From Montifringilla adamsi (taxonomy: Eukaryota > Chordata > Aves > Passeriformes > Passeridae): a DNA stretch of 64,000 bases. Made by a program: the position numbers and the translations under genes. Below, one piece after another: positions 13,046-23,282 of this stretch; the stretch's first letter is position 1; each line of letters starts with the position of its first letter. The DNA is taken from the NCBI GenBank assembly GCA_017590115.1, contig JAGGNK010012559.1, positions 3,455,236 to 3,519,235 of the forward strand, in the 5' to 3' direction. The notes under the pieces were generated by a model. It was given only the letters and a program-made list of their open reading frames with translations. It ran no database searches and was not told the DNA's origin.

Positions 13046-13363
13046 GGGAAGGAGTCTCACTGCAGCAAAAGCATCCAAGGAAGCTGCAGCTCATGCTGAA
13101 AAGTGCAGCTGTTGTAAGCACCAAAGCCCCTGAGTGCTTTGCTCTTACCTTGCTGCCAGACCCACAGAACCACTCCCCTCTCCAGGGGCTGTTCCTGTGA
13201 GCCAGGACAGAGAGGATGCTCTCAGCCACTGGAAATACACATTTATGAGGCCTGGGGGCTTTGCTGTCACCTGTCCATCTCTGGAGGGCATGGGAAGCAC
13301 CAGCCCCACGTGAACTCAGCCATGGATCCCTGCCTTGACTCCAAGTCACTCCATAAAGGACAC

Positions 13364-13530
13364 AGCCTTAAGTTGCACCAAGGGAGGTTTGGGTGAGATG
13401 TTAGAAAGAAATTCTTCACTGAAAGAGTGGCTGGGAAATGGAATGGTCTGCCCAGGGAGGGGTGGAGTCACCATCCCTGGAGGGGTTTAACACAGACTGG
13501 AGGTGGCACTGAGTGCCGGGGTTTAGCTGC
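13364..13530 (+). mobile_element. CR1 LINE fragment
   Basis: Plus-strand CR1 3'-region sequence is recognisable, including 'agttgcacc', 'gatgttagaaagaaattcttcac', a segment related to 'ggctgcccaggga' and 'catccctggaggggtttaa'. The usual terminal part with the octamer tail is missing, so the fragment is cut at both ends. Confidence 0.8.
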
Positions 13531-15569
13531 AGGCAGGATCAAGAGCAGATGGTGGGATTGTACCTTTTGGGTTTCCCCCACCTGGTTGGGTTGGAGGGTG
13601 TCCTGATGGGACTCTGCTGGCATTTATTCCCCTTAACCCCACAGAAATGTTGTGGAAAGTTCTGGCAAACTTTAATAACACAAAGCACTTCTCCCTTTTC
13701 TTCCCTCTGAGCTCTTTAGGCACTCTTCCACACTTTATTTATGGTTCTGAGGCTAATAAAGTAGAAGCATTGCCAGTTGCTGGCGGTGGAAATGGAGATC
13801 CTCACACAACAAGATTCCCTGGTGTTTTCAGCAAACATGAAACACAAGTAAAGGGCCTGATGATAAAGCTGAGCGTTGGCACAGGGCAGCCCTGGCTCCA
13901 CCTGCCAGGAGAGAGGGGAGGGGGAAGAGGGGCAGCTTGCTTAGCAGAGGAGATTAAGCAATTAAATCATGCTAGGCTGAAGCTATGAGAGCTGAAGCAA
14001 GGTGCTCAGCCTTGATGCTTTTTTGGGCTTTGATGCTTTTAAGTCAAGAAAGAAGTCTGGGCTGGGGGAGAGAGGAGGGAGGAGCAGAGAGAAGGGAAAA
14101 TAAAAGAAATGTGGAAGCTAATCCCAAGCACTGTGAAAAGGTCATGTGCTTCGATATGAGTAATTAATTTTCTTAGAGCAATGTTGAAAAGGTTAACCTG
14201 ATTTATGGAATGCAATTTAATTTAAAATGTGTTGTGTACCTTGTTAAAAGGGTCCAATTATGGCTGCTAATTCTGTGGACTGACACAAGTGACGTGGTCT
14301 GATAACACCCTGGTGTGGGGGGAACACGTGTCAGTCAATAATTAGACATGGCCTATCGAAATTTGAGGGGGAAGGAAAACTGGTAGAAATGCTGAGAGAA
14401 CAATTGTCCTCTGTGCCCAGGGCCCACAGTGTCCCCTTGCAATTTCCTGCTCTGTGGAGCACCTGGTGATTCATTTTGAGGCAGGTTTGTGCTCAGAGTG
14501 GTTTATCATGGTGCTTGGAGACAGGAGTAAAAATGCCAGATTTGTACAGGTCAGCCCACGCTGCTCCTTGACCTTCATTCTGGTAATTCTCCTCACAAAA
14601 ACCAAACTAAACACCACCCTCCTTCCTTGGTGACTTGCTACAGCAAGAGGCTGAAAAAACTCCCAGTGGTGCTTGTACACAGAATTTAGTCATAATCCAA
14701 ATATCACAGGCTGCGGGGACTCTCAGTGAGAAGGGCTTGTGGTCGAAATTTCCAGCCTGAAAGCTTTTGTCCCATTCCACTCCTTGCTCAGCTGCTCATC
14801 CTCCCTGGGCTCTGTGGTGTCCCTGTTCCTGCCAGTCCTGGGGACTGTGTGCCCAGCATCCCCTCCACAGCAGGAAAGCATCCCGTGGGTTTGCAGCCCT
14901 GAAGCCACTGTCTGCCCAGGCTGCAGTGAAATATTCCATTTAATTTTCACTTTCTCTCCGTCTCCAAGGCCAGCAGCCAGAGTTACTCCCCACGTGTTTT
15001 GTAGCCGCTCCTTTAGTGAGCAATTACTGGTGTGTGAATGCAGTCAGTAACAGCTGTGGGGGTATTCCTCAGTGCCATATTCCCCAAAATGTGTGTGCAA
15101 AGCTCCCCCCGTGTTCCTTCCCCTGCTCAGTTTGGTACACTGCAGATTAGCAGAGGAACTGTTGCAATACTAAAACTGCTTGACAGGATAAATATTCCTA
15201 CAACGAGCAGAATAAATCGATTAATGCAGCTCCAAGGTGCCTCTGGTGCCTAAATTGGGTTGGTAAATGCCAAAATTGTGTGGCTACAAAGAGTGGCTTT
15301 GGTGGCTCCAGCTGCATGGGACCAGGCCCTGTGTTGTTGGGAGGGCTCACCTGGCCCCAGGTGAGCAGGAGGCAGGAGATCTGCTGCTGAAACGAGGTTG
15401 TGTTTTCACCAAGGAGTCAGAAACACAGCCTGTGCTCAGTGTGGAGTTTGTCATCAACACCAAGAGCGTTCCACTGTCCAACACAGCGAGCTGGGTGCAG
15501 CTGGATTGCCAGGTTATTGTAAATTGTCAGTGCCCAGCAACTGCTGCATGACAGGCTCTGTGCCTGCAT
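13531..15569. other. single-copy DNA, no gene recognised
   Basis: No element is recognised. The AT-rich non-repetitive stretch at 14160-14300 could be conserved non-coding DNA. Open frames are at most about 113 codons and lack motifs. Confidence 0.5.
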
Positions 15570-15890
15570 CCTTCCAGGACCTCCCTTGCATCACTGTGCC
15601 TCCATCCTTCCAGGACCTCTCGTGCATCCTTTGTCTGCATCCTTCCAGGACCTCTTGTACATCACTGTGCCTCCATCCTTCCAGGACATCTCGTGCATCC
15701 TTTGTCTGCATCCTTCCAGGACCTCTTGTACATCACTGTACCTCCATCCTTCCAGCACCTCCCTTGCATCACTGTGCCTGCATCCTTCCAGGGCCTCTCA
15801 TACATCCTTTTTCTGCGTCCTTCCAGGACCTCTCGTGCATCCCTGTGCCTGCGTCCTTCCAGGACCTCTGGTGCATCCTTTGCAGAGCTG
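15570..15890. repeat. minisatellite, 35/36-bp units in a 71-bp dimer
   Basis: The motif ccttccag starts at 15570, 15606, 15641, 15677, 15712, 15748, 15784, 15819 and 15855. The spacing mostly alternates 36 and 35 bp. The 36-bp type contains a 'catcactgtgcctccat'-like end and the 35-bp type a 'gcatcctttgtctgcat'-like end, so the array has a two-unit higher-order repeat of 71 bp for most of its length. Because the units rarely contain stop codons, several long open frames cross the array in different frames and on both strands. These are not genes. Confidence 0.92.
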
Positions 15891-15956
15891 GAAGACAATC
15901 AGCTGAGCTGTACCTCAGAGGGGTTTCTGGATGATGAGCAGTGCTCAGCCCTGGGC

Positions 15957-16042
15957 TAGTGGAAGGTGTACCTGCCCATGGAAGGGGGTTGGAATGAGAT
16001 GAGCTTTAAGGTCCTTTCCAACCCAAACCATCCTGTGATTTT
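15957..16042 (+). mobile_element. CR1 LINE 3' end
   Basis: The sequence runs 'agtggaaggtgtacctgccc', then 'gggggttggaatgagatg', 'ctttaaggtcctttccaac' and 'catcctgtgatt', which is the 3' end of a CR1 element. The 5' part is missing, as is normal for CR1. Confidence 0.85.
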
Positions 16043-18330
16043 TGTCCTTTTGGTGTCACTTCTGCTGAGGAAAAGAACATGTGTGTCTGGGGCTCTCCTG
16101 CGAGACCTTATGGAAGTTCCTGGAGAAAGGGAACACGCTTTTGTTTAACACATTGAATGGCAGAGGCAAGAGCAGCTTGCAGTTACATTGATCCTTCAGG
16201 TTCCTATTGCTGTGACACTGACTACTAAAACTTTTCTGGCATTTTATAAAAAAATCTTGTCTGAAAGGGAGAGGAGGATGGAAGAAACTCCTGCCTGTCC
16301 TCTATAACCCCAACTATTCTCGTGTTCCCTTCTGCAAACAAAGCTCTCCCCCACCTTTACCCAGAGCTGGTTTATATTGCCATCACCAAATTAGCTCAGG
16401 AAGCTGCATCTTGTGATAACTTCATTATGTTCTATTGACTTCTCAGGGAGCTGAAAGGAATATAATGGCAATTTCCCATAATGGATAACTGGCCAGGGAA
16501 ATGGCCATTCCCTCCTCTACCCTTATGCAGTCAAATCACTGACAGACATTTCATTTTCTGATGTGCATGTTGGCCTCCTATCAAGCTTTTTTCACCCAAA
16601 GAGGATTCCTCCTCAGAGGAACATGAGGATTAGCATCAGATGGGGAAAATGCAGTTAGAATTACCAGAATATTAAAGGGGCAATTGTAATTTCTCAGCTG
16701 CAAGGGACACTTCAAGCAAATTACCTCAATTAAGAGAATAAGAATCAGGGAACTGCTTTAAATTGAAAAAAACATTCAGATAGGATGTGTGTGTCTGTTT
16801 GTCATCAGGGGCTTAATATTTACTTCTGCTGATGAGACTTTGTCATGCTCTATTACAATTCATAGACTCGTGTTCCCAAATTATATGCACCAAAATGCTT
16901 TGATTTATAGGGCATAAGTCCCTTTTCTCTGTGAATTCCTTTAATATTGTCATAAATGTGGTCAGTGATGCTTATCTCACAGTATTAATGTGCCTCATTT
17001 AATTATATTGTCTTGCTCAAAAAGTGCACTTAGTTTGAAGGAAAGTACAAATTGTTAACTTTTGGTAAATGCACATTTCTCACTAGAGAATGGTGAGAAC
17101 TGGTGCCTTCTGCAGCCAGCAGTGGGATGGCTGCTTGGGAAGGGTCAGAAATACACAGAAGGCTCTTGGGCCAGCAATAACTCAGGTCCTTTCAGCCTCT
17201 TGTGGAACCCCAGTTTGTGGTCTGGCCATCAATTCTGTGCTTTGCCCCACATTCCCTGCTCTGAGGCTGCTCCTGGGTTCTCATTCCCCTATTTTAGACT
17301 CAGGAAGGTGTGATTCTCTATTGATTACTTGATCTGTGTAATTACAATCAAAACCACAGGGATTTCAAGCCTGATTGACTGCAAAATAGAAATCTATTGG
17401 CTTGGCTGGACTCCTAATGACCAGGATTAGGAGAGAACATGGTTTGGGGCTGCTCTTTCTCTGCAGGATTGGTTTTGGGTAACTGGAGATTGACAAGGTT
17501 TGTGAAGGAAGGCACTGATCCCAGCAGAGCAGGCTGGGGGGGTTCATCTCCTTCATCCCTGCCTGTGGCTGTGCTTGTGGCATCCTGATTTTGTGACCCT
17601 GCTGCCTACAGGAGTCAGGAACAGAGCCTGGGGGTAACTGCAGGGCAAGCCAAGGAGCTGCAGCAGGGAGAAATCCAGCTGAAAGCCCCTCTCCCAGATG
17701 TTCTTGGCATCCTTCTCCCACTGGATATCCCCTTGGCCAGCATCCTAAAATAAGTCTAGGCCCTGGAGTTTTGTCTGTCCCCACCCCCAGAAGCTGAAGG
17801 AAGGAGCACCAGCAGGCAGTGAAAGGACCTTTTTCTTTTTTAAAATAGGTTTTCATTTAAAAGATGCCAGAGCCAGCAGATTAGTGTCTTGACTATATAG
17901 GTTTCCTACAGATAAGGCAGAGAAATTGATTTCAATTACCAAAGTGGATAGACAGGCTGCTCTGCTCTCCTGAGGACTGTTAACCCTCGAGAGGCAAGAA
18001 GTGAAAACCAGGAGGGGGTTTGGAACCTTCAAGCCATTTCCTCAGGAGCAGCTGTGCCTCTCGCAGCAGAAATCCTCACAAAGGGAGAGAGCTAAAGAAA
18101 GGAGGTTTATTTAAGGATGTACACTGATCCTTGTGATACTCTGGGATTTCAGCAAGCTTTCAGATCCTTCAGCGAGGCTCTGGAGGCCAAGGGTTAAAGT
18201 GGCTGCAGGGATTAAAGGATTCGGTGCCTTTCAAGCACCAGCTTCACCTTTTCCAAGAGCAGCCTGGCTGCTGGGAAGTTTTCCTGGGAGGTTACAGGGC
18301 TGGGGTAGGGCAAGGCTGTGCAGTGTATCC
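16043..18330. other. single-copy DNA, no gene recognised
   Basis: No mobile element is recognised. The part from 16390 to 17060 is AT-rich, non-repetitive and of the kind often conserved between birds. A minus-strand ATG-initiated frame of 163 codons at 17365-17856 has no recognisable domain and is not called as a gene. Confidence 0.5.
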
Positions 18331-18525
18331 AGGAGGAATTTCTGCATGGAAAGGGTGGTCAGGCATCAGAACTGCTCTGAGGTTTGGGGTCTCATCCCTG
18401 GAGGTGTCCAAGAAGGCCTGGATGTGACACTCAGTGCTCTGGGCTGGGGACAAGGTGGGGATTGGGCACAGCTTGGGCTCTGTGACCTGGGAGGGCTTTT
18501 CCAACCTCACTGATCCCGGGATTTT
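18331..18525 (+). mobile_element. CR1 LINE 3' fragment
   Basis: CR1 landmarks appear in order: 'aggaggaatttctgcatgga', 'catccctggaggtgtccaag', 'ggatgtgacactcagtgctc', 'gacaaggtggggat' and 'gggcttttccaacctcac', followed by a decayed tail 'gatcccgggatttt'. Confidence 0.85.
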
Positions 18526-18603
18526 GGGTGTTTACACCTCACTGGGCAGGTAATGACACTGCTGGAAACTCACACACCAACACCAGGGGTTGCAGGGGTG
18601 TTT

Positions 18604-18690
18604 CTGCACCCTGTTCCACCTCCTGCACCCTGTTTCACCTCCTGCACCCTGTTCCACCTCCTGCACCCTCTTCCACCTCCTGCACCCCTC
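18604..18690. repeat. 19-bp minisatellite
   Basis: The unit ctgcaccctgttccacctc starts at 18604, 18623, 18642, 18661 and 18680, with one or two changes per copy and a partial last unit. It encodes short repetitive open frames on both strands, which are not real genes. Confidence 0.9.
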
Positions 18691-19005
18691 TGCAAACCTT
18701 CACCCCCAAACACAGACCAGGGGTTCATTTCCCAGCAGATTTCTGCAGTCAGCACCGGGGCAGGATTTGAATTTTTAAATTACTCCCTTATCCCACACCT
18801 CCCTGGCAGCCACAGTGACAAGATCCTCCTCCAGTGGAAGTCACAGCACCACATCTCCTTTCTGGATCCCAGCTGGGTGGGGAGCAGAATCCCAGAGTGC
18901 TGGTGGGGTCCTGCCCTGCTGCTGGGCACCTCCTGTGCTTGGGACACAGCCCCAGGTGAACAGCACTTTGGCAGCACTGGGGAACAGAGGGGATGGAGCT
19001 GCCAG
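18691..19005. other. single-copy DNA between minisatellite and LTR
   Basis: A GC-richer stretch with overlapping small open frames in several frames. No repeat or gene is recognised. Confidence 0.5.
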
Positions 19006-19011
19006 GGTGTG

Positions 19012-19572
19012 TCTGGTATTTGCTGGGTCTCCAGGACGAAGGAGGAAATGATGAATCTGTCTTCATGTTCTTAGAAGGCAAATTTATTATTATATGATAT
19101 ATGGTATTATTATATTATTATATATTTTATATTATATTATATATTATATATCATATTATATTTTATCTATATTATATTTTATTTATATTATGTTATATTA
19201 TGTTATGTTATATTTGTTATGTTATGTTATGTTATGTTATGTTATGTTATGTTATATGTTATACAATGCTATACTAAACTATAGAGAAAGGATATAGACA
19301 GAAAGCTACAAAGAATGATAATGAAAACCCATGACTCCTTCCAGAGTCCCAACACAGCCTGACTGTGATTGGTCATTAAGTTAAAACAATTCACATGAAA
19401 CCAATCAAACAATGGCCAGTTGGTAAACAATGTCCAAACCACATTCCAAAGCAGCAAAACACAGGAGAAGAAAATGAGATAATTACTGTTTTCATTTTTC
19501 TCTGAGGCTTCTCAGCTTCCCAGGAGAAGAATCCTGGGCAAAGAGGGTTTTTCAGAAAATATAAGGGTGACA
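19012..19572 (-). mobile_element. solo LTR with AT-rich core (second copy)
   Basis: This is the same family as 8890-9495, with matching arms around a different A/T-rich core. On the minus strand it begins TGTCACCC, has TATA-like sequence near 19270-19285, then the A/T tract, then AATAAA (plus TTTATT, 19083-19088), and ends about 70 bp later. The hexamer GGTGTG occurs at 19006-19011 and 19573-19578 and looks like a target-site duplication. If so, the terminal two bases of the left end (expected TG) have been lost within a tgtgtg run. Confidence 0.83.
19216..19255. repeat. (GTTAT)8 microsatellite inside the LTR
   Basis: Eight consecutive GTTAT units end a wider A/T tract that begins near 19083. 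The sister LTR at 8.9 kb lacks this pentamer run and has TATTA/TATTG blocks instead. Confidence 0.9.
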
Positions 19573-19578
19573 GGTGTG

Positions 19579-21680
19579 GACAGAGGCAAAGGGAGGAGCT
19601 GCTGGCACAGTGTGCAGGGAGGAGCAGGAGCTGGGCATTTCCTTGGCACATGTGGGGAGGGGGCTTCCAGTGCCTGCTCAGACCTGTCCCATCTGCTGCT
19701 CCTGCATTTCCACACCCTGCAATTCCTGAGCTGGCTCTGTAATTGTGTCCACAGGGTGCCTGCTTCCCTTCCCTTCTCAAATCCAATTTGCTACTTTTTG
19801 CAGCTTGGCTGCTGCCTGATAATGGGCACCTTGTGATAGATTTTTCTGCTATTCACTCGCTGGGTCTCTTTTGTCCTACCACAGGGAAGTTTGCCCCTGT
19901 GGGTCTCACAGTTGGCTTCTCAGCTGGGTTTCACACAGGCTTTTATTGCCAGCAGCATCTGCTCTCCCCTACAATTACTCCAGCACGTTTCTTTGCTGGG
20001 CTCACCAGCAGCTCCTGCCCTGGCTGAACTCCCCAGCAGACTCCCCCACTGCCTCCAGGTATTTGGGGGGTCTGGCTGGGGTTAGAAATCAGAAGTTGCA
20101 CATTGCCATGTCAGAGCAGAAGGAATTCAGTGGCCTTGCATGGCAGCAAGACCAGTGTGATAAGCACATTTAAGCAATCACAGGAAAACACAGCATATAA
20201 ATAAGATTTTTGTTTCAGGCCACGGAATACATTTCTTGCTGGAAGCAGCTCAGCAACTGCAGCTTTTGTGTCCTTTCAAACACAATTACATATTTCAGAG
20301 AAACACCCAGTGCACTTTGCATTTGTGCTAATGTGGACAGCACTGTCCTCATTCTCTTCCCTTCCCTTTTGCTTTTCCCAGAGCTTGGCACGCTCCCAGG
20401 CTGGGGATGCTCCTGCCATGCCCCTGTGGCACAGCTGCACCCAGGTGTGGCCTCAGGCAGGCTCCCAGCGAGGCTGCAGCACAGCAAGCAACATTTCTGG
20501 AGATGTCTGGGTAGGTTTTTTCTCCCCCCCTAATGAAAAATGATTTCTGACATACTGGAAACGTGAATACACATCTAGATAGAGAAATGTTTAGTTTATA
20601 TCATGTCTTAAGCTCAAAATAAATGTTTTCCATTCCCAGCAGTGCTTTCTGCAAGGAAAACCCAATCATTCCCTTCACAGCAGCTCAGTTATTTTCCATC
20701 TCACTCTGTGGACAGCTCCTGGATTTCAGATAAGGATCTCCTGCTTGAATGCTGCGGGAGGAGGTGGCAAAGAATATGTCAGTGGCAAATACCCTCAGCT
20801 TCCTCCCCTGCTCTTTGGTGGGGAACATGATAGCACCTCAGTGACATTGCAAGGAACTTTCTGGAAGAGCCAGAGGTAAATTTTACTGAGGTCAAGGTCC
20901 TTTGAGAGGGCAATTGGTTAAAACTGGGTTTCATGCCCAACCCAGTTGTGCACCTGCAGATTTTTCCCCCTTTCCTCTTGGCTGCTGGCATCATTAATGC
21001 CAGGATGTAAGATGACAGAACTTTAATTGTACAGGACAAAGGCGTCTGGTTCCCTGCTTCACTGATCAATTCCAGTTCATAAATCATAGCAGGAACAAAA
21101 CTCTTTAGCAATGCTGACAATTAAGTAACATCCTGATAAACATCCCCTTTTGTTTTATTTAAATGAAAATGCCTTTATTTCCACAGAGTGGTATCTTGTA
21201 ACAATAAGATTCACTGTCCCTGAAGCTTGGTTAATTAAACACAGTATTTGCAATCTACCAAAACAAGCTGTTTTATGCAAGCTGATAACAGGGTTTCCGT
21301 TTCATAATGTGAACAATTGGGTTATGCAAATGCCAGGATTTTAAACCCCTGTGATCTGTTTTTGTTGCCTTATTATCTGTTTCTGTCTACAAACACCAAA
21401 TATAGACATCCCAATTAAAGCAGCTAAATGCCATTAAGTCCAACTAAAGATGTTTTTATCAGTTAAGAACTTCTCCCAATTTAATTAAAAATATGGTTTG
21501 AGATTGGCCTTTCTTAACCTAAACTCCACTCCCACACCTCCATCCATTTGATTGATTCTCCCTCTAACTCCCCTGTGGGTTTTATTCCTTGGTGAACCCC
21601 TCAGAGACCTGGTGGGAGGCAGTTCCTGAGCCCAGGTGCTGCTCACCTCTTGGCAGGTGCACTGGCTGCTGCAGCAGGTC
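19579..21680. other. single-copy DNA, no gene recognised
   Basis: No element or coding gene is recognised. Several overlapping open frames of about 90-113 codons occur on both strands, without motifs. The AT-rich part at 21120-21500 is non-repetitive. Confidence 0.5.
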
Positions 21681-21708
21681 TGCTGGGCTCTGCTGGGCTC
21701 TGCTGGGT
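21681..21708. repeat. 10-bp tandem repeat
   Basis: The unit tgctgggctc is repeated nearly three times, just ahead of the larger tandem array. Confidence 0.75.
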
Positions 21709-21856
21709 GGTTGGGGAAGGACCAGGAGCTGGATGTGAACATTAAACCTGCCCAGCTGGGAGCTCATCCTGCAGGGCTGCTCAGATGCATTTCACATGCC
21801 TGCTGTGTGGAGCCCATCCCACAGCCCCAGGTAAGAAGCAGGAAGGGAATTTCACC

Positions 21857-22580
21857 ATGGAATAGAAGGGAATAAACAGAGCAGAGCCATCCTGGTGCAG
21901 CTGCTGGCTCCTGGTGAGCCCTCAGTTTGTGTTCAGACCCCATCTCACTCAGTTTGCACATCCCTGGGAGCTCACTGAGGGGTTGACATCCCTGGAGCTC
22001 AGCTGGGCTGGGCTGTGCCATAATACCACTGTGGAATAGAAGGGAATAAGCAGAGCAGAGCCATCCTGGTGCAGGTGTTGGCTCCTGGTGAGCTCCCAGA
22101 TGTTTGTGCTCACACCCTGGCTCTCTCAGAGTTTGTACATCCCTGGGAGCTCACTGAGGGGTTCACATCCCTGGGAGCTCAGCTGGGCTGTGCTGTGCCA
22201 TGGAACAGAAGGGAATAAGCAGAGCAGAACCATCCTGGTGCAGGTGTTGGCTCCTGGTGAGCTCCCAGATGTTTGTGCTCACACCCTTCAGCCCAGCTCG
22301 CTTGGAGTTTGCACATCCTGCAGCTCACTGGGAAGGTTCACATCCCTGGGAGCTCAGCTGGGCTGGGCTGTGCCATAATATCACCATGGAATAGAAGGGA
22401 ATAAGCAGAGCAGAACCATCCTGGTGCAGGTGTTGGCTCCTGGGGAGCCCTCAGATGTTTGTGCTCACACCCTGGCTCTCTCGGAGTTTGCACATCCTGC
22501 AGCTCACTGGGAAGGTTCGCATCCCTGGAGCTCACTGGGAACATTCACATCCCTGGGCTGTGCTGTGCCCACCAGGGCCA
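21857..22580. repeat. tandem array of about 175-bp units, four copies
   Basis: The anchor 'ggaatagaagggaataa' (one copy has ggaacag) starts at 21859, 22033, 22202 and 22388, giving unit lengths of 174, 169 and 186 bp. Each unit also contains 'gagccatcctggtgcag' or a close variant, 'ggctcctggtgag', a 'tttgtgctcacaccc'-type segment and 'catccctgggagctc'. The last unit runs out into 'gtgctgtgcccaccaggg', just before an LTR. Units differ by substitutions and small indels, so the array is not brand new. Confidence 0.9.
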
Positions 22581-22588
22581 GGTGTGGA

Positions 22589-23282
22589 TGTTTTGAAAGA
22601 TGGAAGTTTGACAAGAAAGTTTCACAGGTATTTATGCTTGGCAGAAAGATCTCTGAATGTAAAACCTGAGAGCGGAATAGAGATGGAACCAAGTTTTGAT
22701 ATAGAAGAAAATAGATGTCTAAATTGACAATTGCTGAGCCAGTCATTACTGGACAACTAAGAAAGCAAATGTTAAGTCAAGTTGGAAGGGGTTTTATGAC
22801 TAGAGCAATGGATATGTTGACCACAAACAAAAAAGATGTTTTTACCAAGCAGAAATGGGTCTTAGGAAAAGCAGAAAGATACCACAGGCACACAAACATG
22901 CCAATGTGACCAGAAGAAAAAAGGTCTAAGAATTTTCCACTGCAAGAAAACTGAAAAACAACTTTAAGCTTAAACTGTAACATACTAACTCATGTGGTTG
23001 GATAGTAATGACCATAATATGGCAATGACAGGTAGGTCTGTAGGTAATAGTAAAGGTATTGATGGGTTGTTATGTATTAAGACGCTCAGCAAAGAAAAAT
23101 ATATCATGCAAAATGTAATTAAAGGGTCTTCAGGCTTGCCTGCAGCTGTAGGTGTGGCTGTGTTACCAAAGACCTGAGGGTGCTGTAACATCCTCCACAC
23201 AATAAACAGCATTCTGCAGAGCTGCCTGGGGTCCCACATCTCTGCTCTCAGTCTCTTACTCAGGGGAGTGTTTTTGTTGACA
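22589..23282 (+). mobile_element. LTR, 694 bp, well preserved
   Basis: It begins TGTTTTGAAAGATGG and ends ...tttttgttgaca, with an AATAAA signal at 23201-23206 about 80 bp from the 3' end. That fits U3-R-U5 order on the plus strand. I recognise the sequence as a passerine ERV LTR from memory. No exact target-site duplication is visible at these edges. The element abuts the right end of the 175-bp array, and no internal ERV sequence follows. Confidence 0.72.

Noticed and set aside
12891..13349. 152-codon minus-strand frame
   Set aside because: Much of it lies inside a solo LTR, where no protein is expected.
15398..15934. 178-codon plus-strand frame and companions on both strands
   Set aside because: The frames cross the 35/36-bp minisatellite. 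The unit is nearly stop-free in several frames, and a 71-bp period is not a multiple of three.
17365..17856. 163-codon ATG-initiated minus-strand frame
   Set aside because: There is no recognised family, a Pro/Ser/Leu-rich composition typical of GC-rich filler, and no splice or promoter context.
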